Source: Muricauda sp. MAR_2010_75 (GTDB lineage Bacteria; Bacteroidota; Bacteroidia; Flavobacteriales; Flavobacteriaceae). Taken from it: a DNA stretch of 64,000 bases. Shown piece by piece: positions 36,483 to 44,424 of the stretch; within the stretch, counting starts at the first letter, position 1, and the number at the start of each line of letters is the position of its first letter. The notes beneath the pieces were generated by a model that saw nothing but the letters and a program-made list of their open reading frames with translations, had not been told where the DNA came from and ran no database searches. The stretch is from the NCBI RefSeq assembly GCF_000745185.1, contig NZ_JQNJ01000001.1, positions 1,387,501 to 1,451,500 of the forward strand. The letters are read 5' to 3'. The position numbers and the translations under genes were made by a program.

Positions 36483-37673
36483 ATGAAGACGATAGACGAT
36501 TACAATTTTGAAGGGAAGAAAGCATTGATCCGTGTTGATTTCAACGTTCCTCTGGACGGTGATTTCAATGTCACGGACACCAGTAGGATTGAAGCGGCCA
36601 AACCCACTATTTTAAAAGTTTTGGAAGATGGTGGTTCTGCTGTTCTGATGAGCCATTTGGGAAGACCAAAAGGAAAGGTCAACCCAGATATGTCCCTTTC
36701 CCATATTGTTGAAACCGTTTCTGAAATCATAGGAGTGGAAGTAAAATTTGCCGAGGATTGTGTGGGAAAAGTTGCCGATGATGCCGTTGCGAAACTGGAA
36801 GATGGTGAGGTGCTTCTGTTGGAAAACCTTCGGTTTCATAATGAGGAAGAAGCTGGTGATAAAGCTTTTTCTGAAGCTTTGGCCAAACACGGTGATATTT
36901 ATGTGAACGATGCCTTTGGAACTGCTCACCGTGCTCATGCCTCAACCACCATTGTGGCCCAATTTTTCCCGAACAATAAGTGCTTCGGGTATCTGCTGGC
37001 CAAAGAAATTGACGCCATTGCCAAGGTAATGCAGACAGGGGAGAAACCCATTACGGCTATTTTGGGAGGAGCAAAAGTGTCTTCCAAAATTACCATTATT
37101 GAGAACATTTTGGATAAGGTGGACAATCTCATCATTGGTGGGGGTATGACCTATACTTTCGTTAAAGCAAAAGGCGGCAAAGTTGGGGATTCCATTTGTG
37201 AAGATGATAAAATGGACTTGGCTTTGGATATCCTAAAACATGCCGAAGCCAAAAATGTAAAAGTGTACCTGCCTGTTGATGTTTTGGCCGCCGATGATTT
37301 CGACAACAACGCCAACACCCAATTTGTGGATGTGGACAAAATCCCTGATGGATGGCAAGGTTTGGACGCCGGACCAAAAACCCTGGAGATTTTCAAACAG
37401 GTTATTTTGGCCTCCAAGACCATTTTGTGGAACGGCCCGGTAGGTGTTTTTGAAATGGAAAACTTTGCCAATGGAACCATCGCCGTAGGGAATTATATTG
37501 ATGAAGCCACCCAAGATGGTGCATTTTCCCTTGTGGGCGGTGGAGATTCCGTGGCCGCAGTGAAGCAATTTGGCTTTGAGGACAAGGTAAGTTATGTGTC
37601 CACCGGAGGAGGTGCCATGTTGGAAAGCCTTGAAGGTAGAACCCTGCCGGGAATCGCTGCAATATTGGACTAG
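36483..37673 (+). CDS. pgk: Phosphoglycerate kinase
   Basis: The 396-residue enzyme catalyses ATP formation from 1,3-bisphosphoglycerate in glycolysis. [12 protein letters not shown] and MSHLGRPKG form the substrate site, [12 protein letters not shown] is a PGK signature, [12 protein letters not shown] the hinge region, [19 protein letters not shown] and GGGDSVAAV the nucleotide site, and [19 protein letters not shown] the C terminus. Length and order are those of normal bacterial PGK. It is divergent from holB, with 133 bp between the two starts holding promoters for each direction. Confidence 0.97.
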   Translation: MKTIDDYNFEGKKALIRVDFNVPLDGDFNVTDTSRIEAAKPTILKVLEDGGSAVLMSHLGRPKGKVNPDMSLSHIVETVSEIIGVEVKFAEDCVGKVADDAVAKLEDGEVLLLENLRFHNEEEAGDKAFSEALAKHGDIYVNDAFGTAHRAHASTTIVAQFFPNNKCFGYLLAKEIDAIAKVMQTGEKPITAILGGAKVSSKITIIENILDKVDNLIIGGGMTYTFVKAKGGKVGDSICEDDKMDLALDILKHAEAKNVKVYLPVDVLAADDFDNNANTQFVDVDKIPDGWQGLDAGPKTLEIFKQVILASKTILWNGPVGVFEMENFANGTIAVGNYIDEATQDGAFSLVGGGDSVAAVKQFGFEDKVSYVSTGGGAMLESLEGRTLPGIAAILD

Positions 37674-37792
37674 TTTATACGTTATGGATTATTGGGGAAG
37701 GAGTTAAAATTCAACACGTTTTACACCCGAAATTTTATTATTTCAGAAAAAAACGCCATTTTAGTTTGCCCCAAAAACCAAACCTTGTCCAA

Positions 37793-39400
37793 ATGAACCA
37801 AAAATTGAACACAGCTGTCTGCGCAGCGCTTCTTTTTGTAGCCTCAATGGCGACTGCCCAAGAAATTGATTCCATTCAATTGGCAGACCAGGATTCCACT
37901 TTGCTACAAACAGATGAAACCAGGGAAATCAGTATTACAAGCGTTAGTATTGATGGCAGGCCCATAGAATTGCAGACCAACAAAAATGGGGAGTTTCAAT
38001 TGTTGGATTTGGAAGAGGCACATCGGTATGATAGTCTTTGGTTGAAAGAGCTTCACAGTAGCGCACAGTTGTTCAGTGATATGCTGCTTGAAATTCAGAA
38101 TAGTTCTGAGAATGACTCCATCATTGTTGTGGATTTACCCACAGATACCTTAAAGGCCCGTTTGGCCCGGATGGATGAAAAGACCCCGTTCAATATCACC
38201 TACAATCCTTCTTTGGAGAGTGTGATCAAATCCTTCTTGACCCGAAGAAGAGATTTAATGCAACGGATGATGACCGCCAGCCAATTCTATTTTCCATTGT
38301 TTGAACAGGAATTGGACAACCATGATATCCCCCTTGAAATTAAATATTTGGCTATTATTGAATCGGCCTTGAATCCAAGGGCAAGATCAAGGGTGGGCGC
38401 CAAAGGACTTTGGCAGTTTATGTACAGTACGGGAAAAATGTACGGATTGGACGTGAGCAGTTATGTGGATGAACGCCACGACCCTATTTTGGCAACAAAA
38501 GCGGCCAGCAAATACCTTTCCAAATTGTATGAAATTTTCAACGATTGGGATCTGGCCTTGGCAGCCTACAATTCAGGTCCGGGAAATGTGAACAAAGCCA
38601 TCCGAAGGTCTGGAGGATATGAAAATTATTGGAACATTCGCCCATTTCTTCCACGTGAAACTGCAGGCTATCTTCCCGCATTTTTGGCCACGATGTACAT
38701 TTTTGAATATGCCGAAGAACATGGACTTCAATACAAAAAGGCGGACAGGCCTTATTTTGAAACGGATACCGTTCATGTTAAAAACCTCATCACCTTTGAT
38801 CAAATAGCCAAGTTGGTCGATATCAGCACCGAAGAATTGGAGATGTTGAACCCCGCCTACAAATTGAATGTCATCCCCAAAGTGAAAGGAAAGGATTATG
38901 CCCTTCGTTTACCAAAGGCCAAAATTGGAAAGTTTGTGGCCAATGAGGAGCAGATTTATGCTTATGTGAAAAAGGAAATGGATTCTTTGGAAAAACCATT
39001 ACCTCAGATGATAACGGCCCAAGACCAAATTCGTTACAAAGTAAAGAGCGGGGATTATTTGGGTAAAATAGCGGAACGTTACGGCGTGGGCGTAAGCCAG
39101 ATTAAAATGTGGAACGGATTGCGGAGCAATAATCTACGTATTGGACAACGGTTGACCATTTTCCCGAGAAAGCCTTATATCCCAGAAAAATCTGTGGCTA
39201 AATCGAGCACTTCAAAGTCAGCCTCTGGGGCGGTGGCAAGCAACTCCAAAACGCATACAGTACAACCTGGCGATTCACTCTGGACGATTTCCAGAAAATA
39301 TCCTGGAGTTTCCATTGAAAATTTACGAGAATGGAACGGTCTTAGCAGCAATAACCTAAAACCGGGCACAAAACTTAAATTGTGCGATTGTTCTTCGTAA
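37793..39400 (+). CDS. Membrane-bound lytic murein transglycosylase D-like protein with two LysM domains
   Basis: From ATG 37793 (535 residues), a signal peptide (1-23, ending TATAQ) precedes an SLT-type catalytic domain (about 175-300). LAIIESALNPRARSRVGAKG has the catalytic Glu-Ser, and LALAAYNSGPGNVNKAI is the conserved substrate segment. Two LysM modules follow: about 414-457 (YKVKSGDYLGKIAERYGV) and 486-530 (HTVQPGDSLWTISRKY). It cleaves glycan strands of peptidoglycan with anhydro-muramyl formation in the periplasm. The longer start at 37766 adds residues in front of the signal peptide and is unlikely. The DUF4837 gene follows 12 bp later. Confidence 0.92.
   Translation: MNQKLNTAVCAALLFVASMATAQEIDSIQLADQDSTLLQTDETREISITSVSIDGRPIELQTNKNGEFQLLDLEEAHRYDSLWLKELHSSAQLFSDMLLEIQNSSENDSIIVVDLPTDTLKARLARMDEKTPFNITYNPSLESVIKSFLTRRRDLMQRMMTASQFYFPLFEQELDNHDIPLEIKYLAIIESALNPRARSRVGAKGLWQFMYSTGKMYGLDVSSYVDERHDPILATKAASKYLSKLYEIFNDWDLALAAYNSGPGNVNKAIRRSGGYENYWNIRPFLPRETAGYLPAFLATMYIFEYAEEHGLQYKKADRPYFETDTVHVKNLITFDQIAKLVDISTEELEMLNPAYKLNVIPKVKGKDYALRLPKAKIGKFVANEEQIYAYVKKEMDSLEKPLPQMITAQDQIRYKVKSGDYLGKIAERYGVGVSQIKMWNGLRSNNLRIGQRLTIFPRKPYIPEKSVAKSSTSKSASGAVASNSKTHTVQPGDSLWTISRKYPGVSIENLREWNGLSSNNLKPGTKLKLCDCSS
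38648..38661. other. parS-like site 4 (imperfect)
   Basis: CTTCCACGTGAAAC differs from GTTCCACGTGAAAC by its first base. It lies inside the transglycosylase gene. Confidence 0.4.
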
Positions 39401-39412
39401 ATTTAACTCGAT

Positions 39413-40408
39413 ATGAAAAAATTTGGAACACTATGTAGTGCCATTTTGGTAATGGTACTATGGTCTTGTAAGGATTCAGGACCGAAACAAAGATTTCTGC
39501 CACCATCCACAGGAGGTGTTAACTCATTAATGGTAGTAATGGACACCGAGCTATGGCAAAGTGATGTTGGCGATAACATTAGGGAGCATTTTGCGGCGCA
39601 GGTCTTGGGTCTCCCACAACCCGAACCCATTTTCACCATTGTACAAGTTCCTCCAAAAGTATTTAAGGGCACAACAACCTATTCCCGGTCAGTTTTATAC
39701 GTGGAACAAGATTCCTCCTCATTGGCACACATTAAAACAGACGCATATTCAAAACCCCAAAAGGTGGCGGTGGTCACTGGACAAACCCACGAGGTGTTGA
39801 ACCGGAATCTGGATTCTCTGGCACCGAAAGCCATTGAGGCGTTCAAACAAATGGAAATAGCCGAGGCCCAAAAACGATTTGAACGTTCACTGAACAAGGA
39901 CAAGGCTTTGGAAGAAGAGTTTGGCATAAGCATGAAGGTTCCATCATTGTATAAAGTGGGCAAGCGGGACAACAAGTTTGTATGGATGGACATTCAGATT
40001 CCAAAAGGGACCATGAACATCATTGCGTATGAAATGCCAGAAAACAGCTTTTCCAACGATTCCACCTTTGTGGAGGATATTGTAAAAATGCGTGATTCCA
40101 TTGGAAAGAAATACGTTCCCGGTCCTTATGAGAACACATATATGAAAACTGAAATGGCTTTTGCGCCCTATGTTTTCCCCACAGAAATTGGAGGAAAAAA
40201 AGCTGCGGAGGTCAGGGGGATTTGGGATATTCAGGGATACCCGATGGCTGGGCCATTTTTAACCTACATCATCAACGATGAGGAGCATAACAGAAAGATG
40301 GTTTTGGAAGGGTTCACCTTTGCACCATCAGCCGAAAAAAGAGACTATATGTTTGAGCTTGAAGCCATCTTGCGAACCGTAGATTTTAATACAACAGCAG
40401 CGGATTAA
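39413..40408 (+). CDS. DUF4837-type lipoprotein
   Basis: The 331-residue protein has a lipoprotein signal (MKKFGTLCSAILVMVLWSC, Cys at residue 19). It matches the DUF4837 proteins of Bacteroidota as I recall them: GGVNSLMVVMDTELW near the N terminus, IPKGTMNIIAYEMP in the middle and VRGIWDIQGYPMAGPFLTY towards the end. Function is unknown, and the location is presumably periplasmic side of a membrane. It lies 12 bp after the transglycosylase gene in one transcription unit, so a link to peptidoglycan turnover is possible but only contextual. A perfect terminator follows. Confidence 0.75.
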   Translation: MKKFGTLCSAILVMVLWSCKDSGPKQRFLPPSTGGVNSLMVVMDTELWQSDVGDNIREHFAAQVLGLPQPEPIFTIVQVPPKVFKGTTTYSRSVLYVEQDSSSLAHIKTDAYSKPQKVAVVTGQTHEVLNRNLDSLAPKAIEAFKQMEIAEAQKRFERSLNKDKALEEEFGISMKVPSLYKVGKRDNKFVWMDIQIPKGTMNIIAYEMPENSFSNDSTFVEDIVKMRDSIGKKYVPGPYENTYMKTEMAFAPYVFPTEIGGKKAAEVRGIWDIQGYPMAGPFLTYIINDEEHNRKMVLEGFTFAPSAEKRDYMFELEAILRTVDFNTTAAD

Positions 40409-40428
40409 GAAGACACATGGACCTAAGC

Positions 40429-40456
40429 AAAAAAGCCCGGATATCCGGGCTTTTTT
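40429..40456. terminator. Perfect bidirectional terminator
   Basis: A 28-base perfect palindrome: six A, GCCCGGATATCCGGGC (40435-40450), six T. It ends the DUF4837 operon (plus) and the small membrane-protein gene (minus). Confidence 0.9.
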
Positions 40457-40485
40457 GTTCTTTAAATACTTATGTATTTGGGGCG

Positions 40486-40656
40486 TTAGTCAAATGCGAA
40501 GCCGGTAGCTATTCTGTACACAAAGGCGTAGAGCACAATGAAGAACATGACAAAGCTAAACCAAGCAAATATTTTAAAGTATTTCTCTAGAATAATATGT
40601 CCTAAGTTGCGAAATCCTTCAAGATAGATTTCTTTAACAAGTAAAAGTTTTTTCAT
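40486..40656 (-). CDS. Conserved-looking 56-residue membrane protein
   Basis: The reverse strand encodes 56 residues starting MKKLLLVKEIYLEGFRNLGH and ending RIATGFAFD. A Lys/Arg-containing amphipathic N-terminal half is followed by one strong membrane helix (WFSFVMFFIVLYAFVY). I recall similar small flavobacterial proteins (possibly the DUF6747 group), but this is not verified. The frame fits neatly between a bidirectional terminator and a long upstream leader, starts with ATG and has normal codon usage. These points support a real gene. Its upstream region contains the structured element at 40790-40848. Confidence 0.7.
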   Translation of the reverse strand: MKKLLLVKEIYLEGFRNLGHIILEKYFKIFAWFSFVMFFIVLYAFVYRIATGFAFD

Positions 40657-40789
40657 AAGTCAGTTTTTAAGATTTAAAGACAATACAAAGGTTGGGTTTT
40701 GGGTAAGGAGAGTAAAAACAATAGGACAAAAAGCACCAAAACAAGGACAAAAGCTATTCTGAAAATATAGGTTTCCATAAAGGCACTTC

Positions 40790-40848
40790 TTTCATCGATA
40801 TATGGTTCATTGTAGTGAACGGTTCAGCTGTTTGAATTATCGATGAAA
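40790..40848. other. Three-way-junction-like structured element
   Basis: Two perfect 11-base arms, TTTCATCGATA (40790-40800) and TATCGATGAAA (40838-40848), enclose two similar hairpins. One is GTTCA-6 nt-TGAAC (40805-40820), the other TTCA-6 nt-TGAA (40823-40836). The fold could form on either strand. On the minus strand it would lie in the region upstream of the 56-residue gene. Confidence 0.5.
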
Positions 40849-40872
40849 TGCACAAAGGGAGAATGAAAGCAC

Positions 40873-40893
40873 AAAAAAACCCCTTGGAAGGGG
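40873..40893 (-). terminator. Terminator of the OmpA-family gene
   Basis: On the minus strand CCCCT-TCCA-AGGGG is followed by seven T. It sits 9 bp after the OmpA gene stop. Confidence 0.75.
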
Positions 40894-40901
40894 CTTGGTT
40901 C

Positions 40902-42962
40902 TTATTGTGACACGATGATAAACTCGGAGCGGCGGTTTTCCTGATGTTTGTCCGGAGGACATCTATGGCCGTCTGCACAATTGTTTAGCAAACGTTCTTC
41001 CCCATATCCAATGGCGCTGGCAATTCGTGATGGGTCAATGCCCTGGGAAATAAGATAGTCCCTAGTGGATTTGGCGCGCTTGTCCGAGAGGTATTTGTTA
41101 TAGGTCTTACTGCCGATTGCATCGGTATGGGATTCAATCTTAATGATCATGTCCTCATATTCATTAAGCACGGCCACTAATTTGTCCAGCTCTTGGGCGG
41201 CTCTTGGTTTAATGGCAAAACGGTCAAAATCAAAATAAATGGCATCGGGCTCCAAACTCACGATCTTCTTCTCTTCATCAATGATTTCCTTGAGCGGCTG
41301 TAAGGACTGATTTTCCTCAATAGCTATGTTGTCCTTTGTACGTATGTCCGAATTGTTTTCAAAATAGCCTTTCTTTGAGATTTTGAGCAGGTAATCCGAT
41401 TTTGATTCGAGACCTTCAAAACGATAGTTTCCATCAGCATCGGTATTCACTTCGGCCAAAAGAAGCTTGTCTTTGTTGTACAGGACCACTTGGGCGCCCT
41501 CTAGCACCTCCCCGGAGGTGGCATCCTTGATTGTGCCGGAAATGGCATTGTGGTTTTCTATAGCGATAAAGGAATAAATATCATCATCGCCCTTGCCCCC
41601 TTTTCTATTGGAAGCGAAATAGCCTTTTTTGCCAGAACTGTCCACAATGTAGGAGAAATCATCCCTACTACCATTAATGGGCTCGCCAAGATTATACACT
41701 ATCCCAAAGGTGTCGTTGTCGTAATCGGCTTTATAAACGTCCAGACCACCAAAACCCATAGCCCTATTGGAAGAGAAATAAAGTGTATTTTCCGTGATGT
41801 AGGGAAACATTTCCTTGCCGTTGGTGTTGATGCCTCTCCCCAAGTTTTTTGGTTCGGAAAACGCTCCATTTTCCAAAATATCCACTACATAGATGTCCGT
41901 TTCACCGTAACCTCCCGGTTTATCGGAGACGAAGTACATCTTTTTGCCATCTGGACTTATGGAAGGATGCCCTGTTGAATAGTTTTCGCTATTAAATGGA
42001 ACCTCAACAGCATCGGCCCATTCGCCATCAATTAATTTGGATTGGTAAATTTTCAGGTGGTTGATTCCGTTTTTTCCCCGTTTTAACCTTTTGCCATAAT
42101 TGTTTCGGGTAAAGTATATGGTCTTTTGATCGGGGGAAAAGGCAACGGAGGCCTCGTGGTATTTTGTGTTGATTTTTCTCGAGAATTTCTTGGCGCCAAA
42201 TAAATCCCCACTATCGTCTTTGGTCTTGGCCACATAAAGATCTAAAAAAGGCTGGTTGGTCCACCGATAGCGCCTTGTGGTCAAGAACGATGAATCTTGG
42301 GCCGAAGCAAAGACCACTTCGGAATCTTTGTGGAACATTGGGGCAAAATCTGAATATGTGGAGTTAATGGCCAAGTTTTTTATCTCAACCAAGGCTGTAC
42401 TTTTCCATGTGGGCGGAGCAACGTTTTCCAGTTCGTTTAGGGGCTCCTCCCTTTTTTGACGGAATAATTTGGTAAGTTGGGCGGCCCGACGGTATTTGCC
42501 AGTACCCTTTAGGGTATGGGTATACTTAAAAAAGCGATCTTCTGTGATTTGTTCGGGAAAAGTCTGGTTGAGCTCGTGGTACCATTTATAGGATTTTTCC
42601 AAATTTCCGCTGTAGTAATGCGAGTCACCGGCTTTGGCCAAAAGCTCGAAGGTATGTTTTTCGTTGCTTTTTTCAAGGACAATGTCATATATACGCGCCG
42701 CTTCGGCGTACCACATTTGGTCAAAGTACTCGTCCCCTTTTTTGATGAGTTTGGCGGCCACTCCTTTTTTTCGAACGTACTGAATAAGTTTTTTGTCGCT
42801 AAGACCATCCAGGTGTTTCACCAAATCGCTCTGTGGAGCCGTATTTGCGTTGTTTTGGGTAGAAGAAGAAATATCATTGTCCTGATATTGCAAAAAAGTG
42901 ACCTCTTGGGATTGGATTCCAAGGGCTATCAACATAAAAAAAAGCAAGATCGGTTTTTTCAT
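40902..42962 (-). CDS. OmpA-family protein with TPR, PD40 propeller and carboxypeptidase-regulatory domains (PorE-like)
   Basis: The 686-residue protein has a signal peptide (MKKPILLFFMLIALGIQSQ), TPR-like helices (about 60-170) and PD40/WD40-like beta-propeller repeats (about 195-470; for example FSPDQKTIYFTRN, SISPDGKKMYFVSDKPGG, YFSSNRAMGFGGLDVY). A carboxypeptidase-regulatory-like fold follows (about 474-555; SGTIKDATSGEVLEGAQVVL). A C-terminal OmpA peptidoglycan-binding domain begins IYFDFDRFAIKPRAA (about 573-686). This order equals that of PorE, the peptidoglycan-associated T9SS component, but flavobacteria carry several such paralogues, so the role is open. The start is taken at the second ATG (42962). 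It is a single-gene unit. Confidence 0.85.
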   Translation of the reverse strand: MKKPILLFFMLIALGIQSQEVTFLQYQDNDISSSTQNNANTAPQSDLVKHLDGLSDKKLIQYVRKKGVAAKLIKKGDEYFDQMWYAEAARIYDIVLEKSNEKHTFELLAKAGDSHYYSGNLEKSYKWYHELNQTFPEQITEDRFFKYTHTLKGTGKYRRAAQLTKLFRQKREEPLNELENVAPPTWKSTALVEIKNLAINSTYSDFAPMFHKDSEVVFASAQDSSFLTTRRYRWTNQPFLDLYVAKTKDDSGDLFGAKKFSRKINTKYHEASVAFSPDQKTIYFTRNNYGKRLKRGKNGINHLKIYQSKLIDGEWADAVEVPFNSENYSTGHPSISPDGKKMYFVSDKPGGYGETDIYVVDILENGAFSEPKNLGRGINTNGKEMFPYITENTLYFSSNRAMGFGGLDVYKADYDNDTFGIVYNLGEPINGSRDDFSYIVDSSGKKGYFASNRKGGKGDDDIYSFIAIENHNAISGTIKDATSGEVLEGAQVVLYNKDKLLLAEVNTDADGNYRFEGLESKSDYLLKISKKGYFENNSDIRTKDNIAIEENQSLQPLKEIIDEEKKIVSLEPDAIYFDFDRFAIKPRAAQELDKLVAVLNEYEDMIIKIESHTDAIGSKTYNKYLSDKRAKSTRDYLISQGIDPSRIASAIGYGEERLLNNCADGHRCPPDKHQENRRSEFIIVSQ

Positions 42963-43191
42963 TACCACTCCTTCTGCACAAATAATCAGCTATTGATTAC
43001 TTGGAGGCTAAGCAAAGAGAGCTTAACGTCAGTTTCAACAGCTAAAATAGGATAAGATAAAGGGGATGGTAATTTTTTGTTGTGAAAGGGAAGATTTCTG
43101 GCGTGTAGGTTAAAAAAATGTGGTTCTTTATCGAAAAGCCCTTTGGTTATAAGGCTTTCTAAAGGGACTTACACGACCAAAAATGGAAAAA

Positions 43192-43386
43192 CTAGGACTT
43201 TGACTCGTTGCCGCCTTCCAATTTTTCCTCTTCTTTAGAGGCATCTTTAAATTCTTTGATACCGCTACCAAGTCCTCTCATCAATTCAGGAATCTTTTTG
43301 CCTCCGAAAAGTAAAAGAACAATAACCACAATAAGTACAATCTGCCATGGGCCAATCATACCAAGAAACATATTTTGAGCAATCAT
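43192..43386 (-). CDS. tatA: Twin-arginine translocase subunit TatA/TatE
   Basis: The 64-residue protein has one N-terminal membrane helix (about 8-27), followed by the hinge [21 protein letters not shown] typical of TatA (the conserved F-G and an amphipathic helix) and a charged tail. TatA forms the pore-like oligomer for export of folded proteins. No tatC is nearby, so the system must be completed elsewhere. It is divergent from the M23 peptidase gene, with 168 bp between. A weak stem-loop (43135-43158) lies downstream. Confidence 0.92.
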   Translation of the reverse strand: MIAQNMFLGMIGPWQIVLIVVIVLLLFGGKKIPELMRGLGSGIKEFKDASKEEEKLEGGNESKS

Positions 43387-43540
43387 AACGTCAAAACCTT
43401 TAATTAGAAGGGTAAAAGTACTAAAAAGAACTGTAAGTGTCCACGGGATTAACGAAAATTAGCATATAGAATTGTTTTGAACACTCAAACAAGATGTTAG
43501 GTATTTTAAAAAGCTTAACATCAATATTAAAATGGAAGAT

Positions 43541-43548
43541 TATCTTTG
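43541..43548 (+). promoter_or_regulatory. Predicted -7 box for the M23 peptidase gene
   Basis: TATCTTTG matches TAnnTTTG and ends only 6 bases before the ATG at 43555. The message would be leaderless or nearly so. The longer frame beginning at 43546 (TTG) would overlap this box. Confidence 0.5.
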
Positions 43549-43554
43549 TTCATT

Positions 43555-44424
43555 ATGGCGAAGGACCGAAAGAAAAGAAAAGAGATAAAGCGCAAGCTAC
43601 TGCACAAGTATCGCTTGGTCATTCTAAATGAAAGCACCTTTGAGGAAAAGATTTCCTTTAAACTCAATAGACTCAATGTTTTTGTGACGGGAACCCTTTT
43701 TATCATAGTTCTGATTGGGGTAACCACCTTGATCATTGCATTTACCCCTTTGCGGGAATATATTCCAGGGTACTCATCAACCAAGTTGAAGCGGCAGGCC
43801 ACGGAACTTACCTACAAAACGGACTCCTTGGTGACCGTCTTAAATTATACCAATAGGTATTTAGACAATGTTAGACTTGTACTCCGTGGAGATATTGAGA
43901 ACAATCAAGTAAATAGAGATTCACTTTTTGACCAGTATAAATTAGATCCTTCCACGGTAGACCTAACGCCCATTCGGGAGGATTTGCTCCTGAGGGAGGA
44001 AGTGGAACTGGAAGACAAGTATAACCTCTTTGAGCGGAACATTGAAAATATGGGCACCTTGCTCTTTTCGCCCATCAATGGCACCTTGGTGCAAGGGTTC
44101 GATGCCAAAACCAAACATTATGCCGTGGATTTGGTGGCGCCCAAAGACACTCCGGTAAAATCAATTGGGGATGGAACCGTGCTTTTTGCAGAGTGGACTT
44201 CGGAAACGGGCTATGTCATCATTATTGAGCACCAAGAGGGGCTAACTTCGGTTTATAAGCACAATGGATCATTGAGCAAATCCCAAGGCGATTTGGTAAA
44301 AGCGGGAGAGGTGATAGCCTCTATAGGAAACACAGGGGAACTTACTACAGGCCCACACCTACATTTTGAACTTTGGAGAAAGGGAAAACCTGTAGATCCC
44401 CAGAATTATATTGACTTCAACTAA
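43555..44424 (+). CDS. M23-family peptidoglycan endopeptidase, membrane anchored
   Basis: From ATG 43555 (289 residues), a basic N terminus (KDRKKRKEIKRKLLHKYR) precedes one membrane helix (about 40-62) and a periplasmic helical spacer. The C-terminal LytM/M23 domain (about 181-280) contains HYAVDLVAPKDTPV (H-x3-D) and GPHLHFELW (H-x-H), giving the zinc ligands. Such enzymes cleave peptide crosslinks, or act as activators if inactive. Here the metal residues look intact. The stop abuts the ATG of the GH3-type gene with no gap, so the two are co-expressed. Confidence 0.9.
   Translation: MAKDRKKRKEIKRKLLHKYRLVILNESTFEEKISFKLNRLNVFVTGTLFIIVLIGVTTLIIAFTPLREYIPGYSSTKLKRQATELTYKTDSLVTVLNYTNRYLDNVRLVLRGDIENNQVNRDSLFDQYKLDPSTVDLTPIREDLLLREEVELEDKYNLFERNIENMGTLLFSPINGTLVQGFDAKTKHYAVDLVAPKDTPVKSIGDGTVLFAEWTSETGYVIIIEHQEGLTSVYKHNGSLSKSQGDLVKAGEVIASIGNTGELTTGPHLHFELWRKGKPVDPQNYIDFN

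Noticed and set aside
43135..43158. Stem-loop AAAGCC/GGCTTT downstream of tatA
   Set aside because: The stem is short, the loop long and there is no T-tract on the minus strand, so it is not reported as a terminator.
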